Shown here piece after piece: positions 33,081 through 41,489 of a stretch of 64,000 nt of DNA; position 1 is the stretch's first letter; the number at the start of each line of letters is the position of its first letter. Under the pieces are notes generated by a model. The model was not told the DNA's origin. It worked only from the letters and a program-made list of their open reading frames with translations, and ran no database searches. The stretch covers positions 1 to 64,000 of the forward strand of contig NZ_JASCQG010000011.1 in NCBI RefSeq assembly GCF_030005555.1, given 5' to 3'. Both the position numbers and the translations under genes were made by a program. The stretch is from Empedobacter sedimenti. GTDB lineage: Bacteria; Bacteroidota; Bacteroidia; Flavobacteriales; Weeksellaceae.

Positions 33081-33561
33081 TTTTTTTATACGTCACAAAC
33101 GAGTAAGCATACGGATGTTTTTCATCTTTTTTGAAATCTTCTCGTTCAATTTCTTCCCATTCGTCCGAGTCAATTTCTGGAAAATAGGTGTCTCCATCAA
33201 ATTCGTGATGAACTTCTGTGATGTACAAAACATCTGTAAATTCCATCGCTTGTTTATAGATATTTCCACCACCAATAATGTAAATGTCATCATCAATTTT
33301 TTTTGCAGCTTCTATTGCTTTTGATAAAGATGAAACAATTTCGATACCTTCTGCATTCCAATTCTGATCTCTTGTTACAACAATATTGGTGCGATTTGGT
33401 AAAGGTCTACCCAATGATTCAAACGTTTTTCGTCCCATAATAATAGGATGTCCAGAAGTTATATTTTTGAAATGTTTCAAATCATTTGGCAAATGCCAAA
33501 TCAAATCGTTTTTTGCACCAATTACGTTGTTGCTTGCTTTTGCTACTACAATGTTTATCAT
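33067..33561 (-). CDS. folA: Dihydrofolate reductase
   Basis: NADPH-dependent enzyme of 164 residues regenerating tetrahydrofolate. VVAKASNNVIGAKNDLIWHLPNDLKHFKN contains the active-site Asp in LPNDL and the Met20-type loop. GRKTFESLGRPLPNRTNIVVTR binds NADPH, and IYIIGGGNIYKQAM is the conserved Gly-Gly turn. It works with ThyA, encoded 2.7 kb away on the same strand. The M1 aminopeptidase gene lies between them with its own terminator, so they are probably separate units. Confidence 0.94.
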   Translation of the reverse strand: MINIVVAKASNNVIGAKNDLIWHLPNDLKHFKNITSGHPIIMGRKTFESLGRPLPNRTNIVVTRDQNWNAEGIEIVSSLSKAIEAAKKIDDDIYIIGGGNIYKQAMEFTDVLYITEVHHEFDGDTYFPEIDSDEWEEIEREDFKKDEKHPYAYSFVTYKKITEE

Positions 33562-33573
33562 AAGTTATAAGGT

Positions 33574-33604
33574 AAAAAAAGCTATCCTCTTGCAAGGATA
33601 GCTT
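33574..33604 (-). terminator. Terminator of M1 aminopeptidase gene
   Basis: On the minus strand AAGCTATCC / GGATAGCTTTTTTT, an 8-nt loop and T7 tail, between the aminopeptidase stop and folA start. Confidence 0.8.
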
Positions 33605-33628
33605 AACAAATATAATAATTTTAGCGAA

Positions 33629-36151
33629 TTATTTCAATTTATTTAATGCATCTTGTAATTGTTTAACTTGTTTTTCTCCTGCTGACGACTTCACGGCTTT
33701 CTTTAAGTTGATAGCCTTTTCTGTCATCATTTTTACAGCCATTGCAGCCTGCGGATTTTCCTTCTGAAAATAAGTATAATAATTGGTGTATAGTTTAGAC
33801 GCAGTTGATGTTGCATCTGGTGTATCATTACTCATAATCCAGTTAAAAGCTTGCTCTGCAACTTTACCTTTTTCAGGATCTTGAAACTTAATAAACTCAT
33901 ATAAAGCAGCAGTTTCCGCAATTAGAGAAGATTTATTCAAATCATTATTTTTAATCCAAGTTGGAACTAAAATTATTGCTAAATCAGAAGCACCTTTAAT
34001 AACTTCATCATCAATGTTTGTAGTTAATTCGTTAACTTTTGAAGGGTTATTTTTTGCAATTCCAGTTAACGAAGCACCTTGAACACTAAATGAAGGGCTT
34101 TTTGAAGCTTTTTCAAAAATTGTCGCATCATAAATGTTGGCATCATTCAAAGCGCTTAAAGCTGTTGCTTGTACCAATGTTTTAGGATCGTTAGAAGCCA
34201 ATTGTTTTAATTTTGATGAAGCTTTATCAACAATCGTTTTTGATTTTGTGTCCAATTTATGAATCGCATAAATTCTTAATCCATCAAATGAATCATCTAA
34301 CGCATTAATCAACGCATCAGCAGCTTTCGGATTAGTTGCTTGTGCATTCGCCATCGCATCAATCGCTAATAAACGCGTCGTGTAATTTCCTTTTCCAGCT
34401 TTGTATTGCGCAATAAAATCTTCTACAGGTTTTTTATCCTCGATGTCTGCTAATAAAACTTGATCAGCATTTGGAATGATTACATCAGGTTTTTGATTTG
34501 CTGTAAATTCAAAAGTAGTTTCGGCTTGTTTAGGAACCCAAACTTGTTTACGAGTTGCCTTTCCATTTTCGATAATATCTATCGCAAAAGGGAATTCAAA
34601 TAATTTTGAAGCATCTTGACGAACAACAACTTTTACTTTTTTATTCGAAGAAGAATAATCTGAAACAATTGTTAATTTTGGATGACCATTTTCGTAATAC
34701 CATTGATTAAAAAACCAGTTCAAATCACGTCCAGAAACTTCTTCCAGAGCCAAACGCAATTGTGTTGCTTCTGCTTTTCCGTATTCGTTATCTTTCAAAT
34801 ATTTATTCAAACCTTTGAAGAAAGCATCATCTCCTAAGAAATTTCTCAACATATGTAAGATCAAACCTCCTTTGTTGTACGAAACACCATCAAACATATC
34901 TTCGCGAGAATTGTAATGAACTCGAACCAAATTTTTCGTTGGTCCATCACCTTGTTTATAGCCAAACATTTCGTTGTAACGATGTTCGTCCGCTTTCTCT
35001 TTTCCATATTTATGCTCAAACCATAAATATTCGGAATAGTTTGCAAAAGATTCATTCACTGTTAAATTACCCCAACTTTCTGCCGTTACTAAATCTCCAA
35101 ACCAATGGTGAAATAATTCGTGCGCAATAACATATTCAGCTGTATTTTCATCAACTAACTGACCAGCTTTTTGCTGAACACCATCATGAAATAAAGAAGC
35201 TGTGGTATTTTCCATTGCTCCAGAAACATATTCGCGAGCCGTCATTTGTGCATATTTGTCCCAAGGATAAGGATAGTTTAATTTATCAGAAAAGAATTGA
35301 ATCATTTCAGGCGTATTACCAAAAATTTGCTTCGCAACATCTTTATATTCTGGCTCTACATAATAATCAACATTGATATTTTTCCATTTATCATTGATGA
35401 CTGCATAATCTCCAATCCCGAAAAAGAATAAATATGGTGCATGTTTTTTATCAAATTTCCAATAATCAGTTTTTGTTCCGTCCGAATTTTTCTTAGAAGA
35501 TTTCATCGTTCCATTTGATAATGAAACATATTTATCAGGATATGTTAACGTGATTTCTTGCGAAGTTTTTTGATTTGTTTTATCAATTGTTGGGAACCAA
35601 CAAGAAGAAGATTCAGTTTCACCTTGTGTCCAAATTTGAGTTGGGTAATTTGGACGATCCGCTTTAGCATTGATAAAATAGACACCTTTAGCATCGTTTA
35701 TCGCCGCACTTCCTTCTTGTTTTACTTCGTTCGGACGCGCTGTATACTTGATGTAAAGTGTGTATTCTTGATCTTTTTTGTATTCTTTATCTAAATCGAT
35801 GACCAATTGTAAATCATCATATTTATAATTTAATTTCTTTTTTGTAGCGCCATTTACCAAAGCTACTTCGCTAATCAACATTGCTTTAGCGTCTAATGTA
35901 ACTTTGTTTGTAGCATAGAAATGTGGTTTCAATGTTACCCAAGCTTCACCTAAAACGTGTTCTTTTGCATAATCAAATTTAAGATCCAATTTGGTATGAA
36001 CAAGAGAATTGATGCGTTCTGCTTCTGCACGATAAATGTCTAATTTATTTGTTTGGTTTTCGTTGTAACTCGGAGGTGGCGTCATTACTTGTGCATACGT
36101 AAGACTTGATATAATGAAGGCTGATGAAAGCCAAAGAATGCGTTTTTTCAT
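33629..36151 (-). CDS. M1 family zinc aminopeptidase, exported
   Basis: Metallopeptidase of 840 residues that releases N-terminal amino acids from peptides. A signal peptide (LWLSSAFIISSLTYAQ, cut near residue 20) makes it periplasmic or surface-located. The N-terminal beta saddle is followed by the exopeptidase motif GAMEN (in YVSGAMENTTAS, about residue 314). The zinc site is HELFHHWFGDLVTAESWGNLTVNE (about residue 344), with both His and the distant Glu present. The catalytic Tyr region is VSYNKGGLILHMLRN. The C-terminal 250 residues form helical repeats. Monocistronic. Confidence 0.92.
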   Translation of the reverse strand: MKKRILWLSSAFIISSLTYAQVMTPPPSYNENQTNKLDIYRAEAERINSLVHTKLDLKFDYAKEHVLGEAWVTLKPHFYATNKVTLDAKAMLISEVALVNGATKKKLNYKYDDLQLVIDLDKEYKKDQEYTLYIKYTARPNEVKQEGSAAINDAKGVYFINAKADRPNYPTQIWTQGETESSSCWFPTIDKTNQKTSQEITLTYPDKYVSLSNGTMKSSKKNSDGTKTDYWKFDKKHAPYLFFFGIGDYAVINDKWKNINVDYYVEPEYKDVAKQIFGNTPEMIQFFSDKLNYPYPWDKYAQMTAREYVSGAMENTTASLFHDGVQQKAGQLVDENTAEYVIAHELFHHWFGDLVTAESWGNLTVNESFANYSEYLWFEHKYGKEKADEHRYNEMFGYKQGDGPTKNLVRVHYNSREDMFDGVSYNKGGLILHMLRNFLGDDAFFKGLNKYLKDNEYGKAEATQLRLALEEVSGRDLNWFFNQWYYENGHPKLTIVSDYSSSNKKVKVVVRQDASKLFEFPFAIDIIENGKATRKQVWVPKQAETTFEFTANQKPDVIIPNADQVLLADIEDKKPVEDFIAQYKAGKGNYTTRLLAIDAMANAQATNPKAADALINALDDSFDGLRIYAIHKLDTKSKTIVDKASSKLKQLASNDPKTLVQATALSALNDANIYDATIFEKASKSPSFSVQGASLTGIAKNNPSKVNELTTNIDDEVIKGASDLAIILVPTWIKNNDLNKSSLIAETAALYEFIKFQDPEKGKVAEQAFNWIMSNDTPDATSTASKLYTNYYTYFQKENPQAAMAVKMMTEKAINLKKAVKSSAGEKQVKQLQDALNKLK

Positions 36152-36197
36152 TGTAAAAATTTATTTCTATTGGTTAATAATTTTCTCGAAAAGTTAC

Positions 36198-36224
36198 AAA
36201 AAAAGCCTCCAATTTGGAGACTTT
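36198..36224 (-). terminator. Terminator of thyA
   Basis: Minus strand AAAGTCTCCAA / TTGGAGGCTTTTTTT, stem with one G-U pair, 15 nt after the thyA stop. Confidence 0.72.
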
Positions 36225-36239
36225 AAATATATTTTATGA

Positions 36240-37034
36240 TTAAACCGCTACAATTCCTTTGATATGAGGATGAGCTTGGTAATTTTCTAATTCGAAATCT
36301 TCGTATGTAAAATCAAAAATGTCTTTTACATTCGGATTAATTTTCATAGTTGGAAGTGGAAAAGGCTCGCGCGTTAATTGTAATTCAACTTGTTCGAAAT
36401 GATTTTTGTAAATATGTGCATCTCCAAACGTATGTACAAAATCGCCAACTTCTAATTCACAAACTTGCGCAACCATCATTTGTAATAATGCATATGACGC
36501 AATGTTGAATGGAACACCTAAGAAAATATCGGCGCTACGTTGGTACAATTGCAACGATAATTTTCCGTCATTTACATAAAACTGAAAAAATGCGTGACAA
36601 GGCGCCAAAGCCATTTGATCTAATTCGCCAACATTCCAAGCAGAAACAATAATTCGGCGTGAATCGGGATTATTTTTTATTTGATCAATTGCAACTTTAA
36701 TTTGATCGACAACTTCTCCGTTTGGTTTTCCCCAAGAGCGCCATTGATGCCCATAAACAGGACCTAAATCACCATTTTCATCAGCCCATTCGTTCCAAAT
36801 TCTAACGCCGTTATCTGTTAAATATTTGATATTTGTATCCCCTTTCAAAAACCACAACAATTCGTAGATAATCGATTTTAAATGTAATTTTTTCGTCGTT
36901 ACCAAAGGAAATCCTTCCGACAAATCGAAACGCATTTGGTAACCAAAAATACTTTTCGTTCCCGTTCCTGTTCTGTCTTCTTTAAAAGCGCCTTCTGCCA
37001 AAACCTTTTTACATAAATCGTGATATTGTTGCAT
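36240..37034 (-). CDS. thyA: Thymidylate synthase
   Basis: Folate-dependent enzyme of 264 residues, exactly the E. coli length, that methylates dUMP to dTMP using methylene-tetrahydrofolate. The catalytic cysteine is in [12 protein letters not shown] (about Cys146). Other signatures are [19 protein letters not shown] near the N-terminus, [11 protein letters not shown] (phosphate Arg), [18 protein letters not shown] and the C-terminal PHPxIKG.xAV tail as [19 protein letters not shown] element lies about 20 nt upstream. Confidence 0.97.
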   Translation of the reverse strand: MQQYHDLCKKVLAEGAFKEDRTGTGTKSIFGYQMRFDLSEGFPLVTTKKLHLKSIIYELLWFLKGDTNIKYLTDNGVRIWNEWADENGDLGPVYGHQWRSWGKPNGEVVDQIKVAIDQIKNNPDSRRIIVSAWNVGELDQMALAPCHAFFQFYVNDGKLSLQLYQRSADIFLGVPFNIASYALLQMMVAQVCELEVGDFVHTFGDAHIYKNHFEQVELQLTREPFPLPTMKINPNVKDIFDFTYEDFELENYQAHPHIKGIVAV

Positions 37035-37054
37035 TTTGAGTATATTTAACCTTT

Positions 37055-37062
37055 CAAATTTA
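37055..37062 (-). promoter_or_regulatory. Promoter -7 element of thyA
   Basis: TAAATTTG on the minus strand, 20 nt upstream of the thyA ATG. Confidence 0.55.
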
Positions 37063-37078
37063 AGGAAAATTTTTTAGA

Positions 37079-37342
37079 ATGAAGTTCAGTTTGATCTTGA
37101 CAATTTTGGTCATTTTTATGTTTTTTTCGTCTCGAGTAAAGTCAGATTTCGGAAGAAAAATTATGCAACATTTTTACTTTCAAACCTTTTTTATAGTGGT
37201 TTTGATTGTTGTTTTTGTATCGAAAATTATTCATCTCAAACTCAATTTAATTTCGATGATTTCACTTATTATATTGGGCTGCATGTTGTATTTGAGTCTT
37301 CCGAATTATTTACAACAATTAAAAAGAAAGATAGGAAAATAA
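37079..37342 (+). CDS. Small hypothetical membrane protein
   Basis: Protein of 87 residues with three hydrophobic helices (about 3-18, 33-50 and 56-73) and a basic C-terminus (QQLKRKIGK). Not recognised. It starts 44 nt from the divergent thyA and ends 1 nt before the convergent DUF3667 gene, so it fills the gap tightly, which supports a real gene. No terminator separates the convergent pair. Confidence 0.55.
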   Translation: MKFSLILTILVIFMFFSSRVKSDFGRKIMQHFYFQTFFIVVLIVVFVSKIIHLKLNLISMISLIILGCMLYLSLPNYLQQLKRKIGK

Positions 37343-38077
37343 TTACTTTTTAATCAATGAGTCATATAGAACTGCGACGAGAAAAGTCATAGCTTGAGAT
37401 GTTAAAAAACCGAATGTATACGCAAGAAATGCTTTTATATAATTTTTAATGTTTTTTTTATAAAATATTGAGATCATCCAACTGATATAAAGAAACATAG
37501 CAAATGAAGTGAGACTGTCGTAAATGATTCTTGGAAACTCTAAAAACTTATTTAAAACAATGGTGAAAGCTAAAAACAACATTGCTTCTGCCATAAATAA
37601 ACAAACCATTACAAATGTTTCGTAAAAATTGTAATTGTATTTACGGAAAAAGATTTTGGTCCATAATGTAATCGGTAAAAGCATCAATAAATTTGCATAT
37701 CCGTAGTTATTGTTAACCCAAATTAATATTTTGTAATAGGTAGAATTGCCGTAGAAAGCTTCCATCTGTTTATTCGAAATGATATCAGTATAAAAATATT
37801 GAGAAACAAGAGTATAAATGATAGATGAAAGAATAAGAAATGTAATGGGTTTTGTTATTTTCTTTCGATTTATATGAATGTATTCCTGAACTGTTTTTCC
37901 AGGTCTTGTTATCAATTCTTTTACAGTGAAAACAAAGCCATTCTCATAGCCAATAAGATTTAGTAATTCTTGCCATGCATATTGTTGATTAATGCGCTTT
38001 AATTTTGCAGGTTGTCCACAATTTGAGCAAAAGTTATTTGTGATTATTTCATTACAATTCAGACAGTTATTATTCAT
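37343..38077 (-). CDS. DUF3667 family membrane protein
   Basis: Protein of 244 residues. The N-terminus is a zinc-ribbon-like pair of CxxC motifs (CLNCNEIITNNFCSNCGQPAK), followed by the DUF3667 signature with GYENGFVFTVKELITRPGKT and YIHINRKKITKPITFLIL. Five or so hydrophobic helices make up the rest. The family is common in Bacteroidetes and its role is unknown. It stands alone, with a 205-nt AT-rich gap to rlmB in which I see only the rlmB promoter core. Confidence 0.82.
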   Translation of the reverse strand: MNNNCLNCNEIITNNFCSNCGQPAKLKRINQQYAWQELLNLIGYENGFVFTVKELITRPGKTVQEYIHINRKKITKPITFLILSSIIYTLVSQYFYTDIISNKQMEAFYGNSTYYKILIWVNNNYGYANLLMLLPITLWTKIFFRKYNYNFYETFVMVCLFMAEAMLFLAFTIVLNKFLEFPRIIYDSLTSFAMFLYISWMISIFYKKNIKNYIKAFLAYTFGFLTSQAMTFLVAVLYDSLIKK

Positions 38078-38269
38078 TTTGGTTTTGAATTTAGAAGGTG
38101 ACTTTTTTCACTCATTTCATTAAATTTGATTGAATATCTTTAGCTATATTACAAAATGTTAAATTACGTTAAAATGATTTGGATATAAAAGGTTTGATTG
38201 TTTTTTTTGAATACTAATTGGTTCAGCGAATTCTATTTAATAAAATTATTCACAATCATAGAAAAGCAT

Positions 38270-38277
38270 TATCTTTG
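38270..38277 (+). promoter_or_regulatory. Promoter -7 element of rlmB, very close to the start codon
   Basis: TATCTTTG ends 5 nt before the ATG at 38283. The transcription start would fall at or next to the start codon, giving a leaderless or nearly leaderless mRNA. Confidence 0.5.
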
Positions 38278-38282
38278 CAGTT

Positions 38283-39032
38283 ATGAAAGACGAATCAGCG
38301 ATTTTTGGTTTAAGACCAGTAATAGAAGCAATTGAAGCAGGAAAAACAATCGATAAAATTTTTGTTCAAAAAGGTTTACAAGGAGAAATTTTTTCAGAAT
38401 TAAGAAAATTAATCACTGAATATGAAATTCCTGTAAGTTATGTGCCTTTAGAAAAACTAAATCGTTTTACTGGAAAAAATCACCAAGGTGTTTACGCATT
38501 CGTTTCTCCAATCGAATTTGATTCGATTGAAAATGTATTACCTCAAATTTGGGAACAAGGAAAAACGCCTTTTATCTTGATTTTAGATCGTGTTTCTGAT
38601 GTTCGTAATTTTGGTGCAATCGCTCGTACAGCAGAATGTGTAGGTGTTGATGCGATTATTATTCCAGCAAAAGGTTCGGCTTCTGTAAATGCAGATGCAA
38701 TCAAAACTTCGACAGGAGCGTTGTATAATATTCCGGTTTGTAAAGAAGGAAATTTAGTAAATGTTATTAAATATTTACAATCAGCTGGAATCTCAATTTT
38801 TAGTGCTTCTGAAAAATCAGCAGAATTTATTTACGATGCAGATTTCTCTGTTCCTGCGGCTATTGTGATGGGAAGCGAGGAAGATGGAGTTTCGGATTCT
38901 ATTATTAAAATTTCAGATAAGATTATTAAATTGCCTATGGCTGGACAAACTGCTTCATTGAATGTTTCGGTTGCGGCTGGAGCGATTTTGTACGAAGCTG
39001 TTCGCCAAAGAATGTTACAAGATTTATTTTAA
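38283..39032 (+). CDS. rlmB: 23S rRNA (guanosine-2'-O-)-methyltransferase RlmB
   Basis: SpoU/TrmH-family methyltransferase of 249 residues that 2'-O-methylates G2251 of 23S rRNA in the peptidyl transferase centre. The N-terminal substrate-binding domain starts IFGLRPVIEAIEAGKTIDKIFVQKG and includes NHQGVYAFVSPIE. The SPOUT domain has the three motifs LDRVSDVRNFGAIARTAEC (motif 1), IVMGSEEDGVS (motif 2) and LPMAGQTASLNVSVAAGAIL (motif 3), forming the SAM-binding knot. It is followed 12 nt later by a small membrane-protein gene. Confidence 0.93.
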   Translation: MKDESAIFGLRPVIEAIEAGKTIDKIFVQKGLQGEIFSELRKLITEYEIPVSYVPLEKLNRFTGKNHQGVYAFVSPIEFDSIENVLPQIWEQGKTPFILILDRVSDVRNFGAIARTAECVGVDAIIIPAKGSASVNADAIKTSTGALYNIPVCKEGNLVNVIKYLQSAGISIFSASEKSAEFIYDADFSVPAAIVMGSEEDGVSDSIIKISDKIIKLPMAGQTASLNVSVAAGAILYEAVRQRMLQDLF

Positions 39033-39044
39033 AAACATATAACG

Positions 39045-39359
39045 ATGACCTATTCTACTTTTATTGGATTTTTGTTGATTGCGATTAGCGTTGCAATGTA
39101 TTATTTTACAAATTTGGATGTTTCTAGATTATTTTCGGATAAAGAATTTTTGGTAGGAATTACTGGAGGTGCAGGTATCGGATTTATTTTGGGAGGATTT
39201 TTGGGCTGGCTTTATAAATACAAAGCGGTGAATAAAGCAAATGCAGAAATTGCAAACGAAGAAAAACGTAAAGTTGCAGAACAAAAAGCACAAGAAGCTG
39301 CTGCTAAAGAGCAAGCTAAGTTAGATGCGCAAAAAGAAAAAGAAGAATCAGGTCTGTAA
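39045..39359 (+). CDS. Small membrane protein with charged helical tail
   Basis: Protein of 104 residues. Two hydrophobic helices (about 4-22 and 37-59, the second with GGAGIGFILGGFLGWL) are followed by an Ala/Glu/Lys-rich tail (about 66-104) that should form a coiled coil. Not recognised. It begins 12 nt after rlmB and ends 9 nt before the isochorismatase-like gene, so the three probably share a transcript. Confidence 0.65.
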   Translation: MTYSTFIGFLLIAISVAMYYFTNLDVSRLFSDKEFLVGITGGAGIGFILGGFLGWLYKYKAVNKANAEIANEEKRKVAEQKAQEAAAKEQAKLDAQKEKEESGL

Positions 39360-39368
39360 TTGTTTGTA

Positions 39369-39938
39369 ATGAATCTAAAAGATAAAAACGCTGCTTTAGT
39401 TCTTATTGATGTTCAAAAAGGATTTCTTGATGAAGATTATTGGGGAGGGAATAGGAATAATAAAAACGCAGAAGAAATTTGTGGTAAGATTTTAAACAAA
39501 TGGAGAGAAATTAATTTACCCATTTATCATATTAGACATAGTTCAGATAATCCGAATTCAAAACTTCATCAATCTAATATTGGATATGAATTTAATGATT
39601 ATGTGATTCCTTTAGATGATGAGATTATTTTTACAAAGAATGTAAATAGTGCATTTATTGGAACGGATTTAAAAAAAGTACTTGATGAAAACAAAATAGA
39701 AACGTTAGTTATTGTAGGAATTACGACGAATCATTGTGTTTCTACAACAACGAGAATGGCTGGGAATTTTGGATATGAAACATATTTGGTTTCAGATGCT
39801 ACTGCTACTTTTGATAGAATAGGAATAAATGGAGAAAAATATGATTCGGAATTGATTCATTTAACAGCTTTAGCAAATTTAAATAATGAATTTGCAACTG
39901 TATGTACTTCGAGCAAATTGTTAAATGAATTGTTATAA
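39369..39938 (+). CDS. Isochorismatase-family cysteine hydrolase
   Basis: Amidohydrolase-like protein of 189 residues. The catalytic triad is readable: Asp in ALVLIDVQKGFLD, Lys in IIFTKNVNSAF and Cys in VGITTNHCVSTTTRMAGN. Relatives act on isochorismate, nicotinamide, peroxyureidoacrylate or other amides; the substrate here is unknown. The ATG at 39369 is preferred over an in-frame TTG three codons earlier that touches the stop codon of the preceding gene. Confidence 0.85.
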   Translation: MNLKDKNAALVLIDVQKGFLDEDYWGGNRNNKNAEEICGKILNKWREINLPIYHIRHSSDNPNSKLHQSNIGYEFNDYVIPLDDEIIFTKNVNSAFIGTDLKKVLDENKIETLVIVGITTNHCVSTTTRMAGNFGYETYLVSDATATFDRIGINGEKYDSELIHLTALANLNNEFATVCTSSKLLNELL

Positions 39939-39951
39939 AAATAGTATAAAT

Positions 39952-39985
39952 AAAAACGGTCGGAAATTAATTTTCGACCGTTTTT
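39952..39985. terminator. Bidirectional terminator before the exosortase F genes
   Basis: AAAAACGGTCG / CGACCGTTTTT with an A/T-rich inner stem, between convergent genes. It overlaps the 3' end of the minus-strand gene. Confidence 0.82.
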
Positions 39986-40413
39986 TTATGTTGAATTTCT
40001 TGGTAATAAAAACAAGGAACTAAAATCAATAAAAACATAGGTTGAATAAGGAATCTTCTCACGTAAAAGAAGACCATTTCACCTGAAGAAAATTGTGTCG
40101 AAATCAAATAATTATAGATTGGTAAAAGTACAATTAAGCCTACAATCAGAATAATGATAGAGAATTTAACGTAACTTTTTTTCAAGAAAATAAACCAAAC
40201 AATTAATACAGTTAATAGTGTGTTGATAAGATAGCGAACCATAATACTTGCGTTGAGTTTTGGTAAATCAATTTCAGGAAATGTTGAATGACCAACTTGA
40301 TGAAAGTATTGCAAAAAAGGATCGTAAAATAAAACATCTTCAAATTTTCGGACTAAAACTAATCCAAAAACAAGTAAAACTGCAACTGCGTAACGTAAAT
40401 ATTTATTTGGCAT
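39967..40413 (-). CDS. Exosortase F system-associated membrane protein
   Basis: Protein of 148 residues with four hydrophobic helices and the N-terminal pattern YLRYAVAVLLVFGLVLVRKFEDVLFYDPF. This is characteristic of the small protein always found next to exosortase F in flavobacteria. The C-terminus has FYVRRFLIQPMFLLILVPCFYYQE. Its role is unknown; it may help the exosortase or anchor its substrate. It overlaps xrtF by 11 nt and is translated from the same mRNA. Confidence 0.87.
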   Translation of the reverse strand: MPNKYLRYAVAVLLVFGLVLVRKFEDVLFYDPFLQYFHQVGHSTFPEIDLPKLNASIMVRYLINTLLTVLIVWFIFLKKSYVKFSIIILIVGLIVLLPIYNYLISTQFSSGEMVFFYVRRFLIQPMFLLILVPCFYYQEIQHKKTVEN

Positions 40414-40945
40414 TTTGCTTACTGTATTTTGTTACAAAAAACTTAATCCAAACAATCCAAAGAATCACAATTGAACCATAAATAATTGCTGGAAACAAAT
40501 AATCATGCGCCATTTTATCATATTCTGCGTGGTATCTAAAAATATAATTTAGCAACATAATTCTTGCAATATTCATCACAAAAAGAATGGCTAAACCAGA
40601 CAAAATAAACAAAAAAGTTTGTTTTAAATTCGTGTAAAAAGCAATAATAAAAGCAACAAAAATGATCAGAATAGAAATCGCATTACAACCTTCATTCACA
40701 ATAGACGCAACTTGTCCGTCCACAACCAAACGCATCCAGGGGTGATTTTCTGCAATATTAGAAAACGAGAAAAAACCACATTTGTTCAAGTCAAAAGCTG
40801 TTATATCAGATGTTAATTTTGTAAACGGATCAGGATTATTGTGTGGTAAATATTGATCCAAATACAATTTATAAACTAAACTTAAAATAATGTAAGTTCC
40901 CAAAAATCTTGCAAGGAATAATAATAATGGTTTGAATTCTTTCAT
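40403..40945 (-). CDS. xrtF: Exosortase family protein XrtF
   Basis: Membrane-embedded cysteine transpeptidase-like enzyme of 180 residues. Family residues are in place: Cys in VNEGCNAISILIIF (about residue 85), Arg in VMNIARIMLLNYI, and His in YDKMAHDYLFPAIIYG. Exosortases cleave and re-attach proteins with C-terminal sorting tags, and the F type occurs in Flavobacteriia. The frame is open to 40966, but that TTG lies inside the promoter -7 element, so the ATG at 40945 is the start. No obvious tagged substrate gene lies next to it. Confidence 0.9.
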   Translation of the reverse strand: MKEFKPLLLFLARFLGTYIILSLVYKLYLDQYLPHNNPDPFTKLTSDITAFDLNKCGFFSFSNIAENHPWMRLVVDGQVASIVNEGCNAISILIIFVAFIIAFYTNLKQTFLFILSGLAILFVMNIARIMLLNYIFRYHAEYDKMAHDYLFPAIIYGSIVILWIVWIKFFVTKYSKQNAK

Positions 40946-40963
40946 TAGTTGGTTTATATCAAA

Positions 40964-40971
40964 CAAATATA
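40964..40971 (-). promoter_or_regulatory. Promoter -7 element of xrtF
   Basis: TATATTTG on the minus strand, 18 nt upstream of the ATG. Divergent from the promoter of the GAF gene. Confidence 0.55.
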
Positions 40972-40989
40972 AATCAAAAACACTAACTT

Positions 40990-41020
40990 TTGATAAAGTT
41001 GAGATTAATCAATAAATTTG
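40990..41020 (+). promoter_or_regulatory. Promoter of the GAF-rsmG operon
   Basis: TTG (40990-40992), a 20-nt spacer and TAAATTTG (41013-41020), giving a leader of about 15 nt. Confidence 0.65.
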
Positions 41021-41039
41021 CTTCTAGATTATTAAACGA

Positions 41040-41486
41040 ATGCAAGAATTAAATAAACGTATCGATGTAATTGTCGATAGTACAATTTCAACAGAAGACA
41101 AGTTGCAAAAGATTTGTCAATTGTTAAGTGATGAAGTTGATTATTACAATTGGGTTGGATTTTATTTCAAGAATGGAGATAAAAACGAGCTAAAACTTGG
41201 ACCTTATGTTGGTGCAGCTACCGATCATACAATAATTCCTTATGGTAAAGGTATTTGTGGACAAGTGGCAGAGTCTAATGAAACGTTTGTTGTGCCAGAT
41301 GTTTATGCGCAAGATAATTATTTGGCTTGTTCAATCGAAACGAAAGCAGAAATTGTTGTTCCTATTTTCAAAAATGGAGAAAATATTGGGCAAATTGATA
41401 TCGATTCTCACAAAATTAATCCGTTTACAGAGGACGATACAAAGTTGTTAGATTATGTTTGTCAGCGAGTTTCAGAAATTATTTAA
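41040..41486 (+). CDS. GAF-domain protein, free methionine-(R)-sulfoxide reductase-like
   Basis: Single GAF domain of 148 residues. The segments YNWVGFYF, LGPYVGAATDHTIIPYGKGICGQVAES and NYLACSIETKAEIVVPIFKNGENIGQIDIDS follow the fRMsr family, which reduces free methionine R-sulfoxide with thioredoxin. Two of the family cysteines are present (GKGICG and YLACS); the third redox cysteine of E. coli MsrC is not evident, so enzyme activity is likely but not certain. rsmG starts 3 nt after the stop codon. Confidence 0.82.
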   Translation: MQELNKRIDVIVDSTISTEDKLQKICQLLSDEVDYYNWVGFYFKNGDKNELKLGPYVGAATDHTIIPYGKGICGQVAESNETFVVPDVYAQDNYLACSIETKAEIVVPIFKNGENIGQIDIDSHKINPFTEDDTKLLDYVCQRVSEII

Positions 41487-41489
41487 GCA

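Noticed and set aside
38078-38269. DUF3667-rlmB spacer searched for a small gene or RNA
   Set aside because: No open frame of note, no hairpin with T-run and no conserved element recognised.
40946-40966. Seven extra N-terminal codons of XrtF
   Set aside because: The TTG start lies inside the TATATTTG promoter element, so it cannot be in the mRNA.
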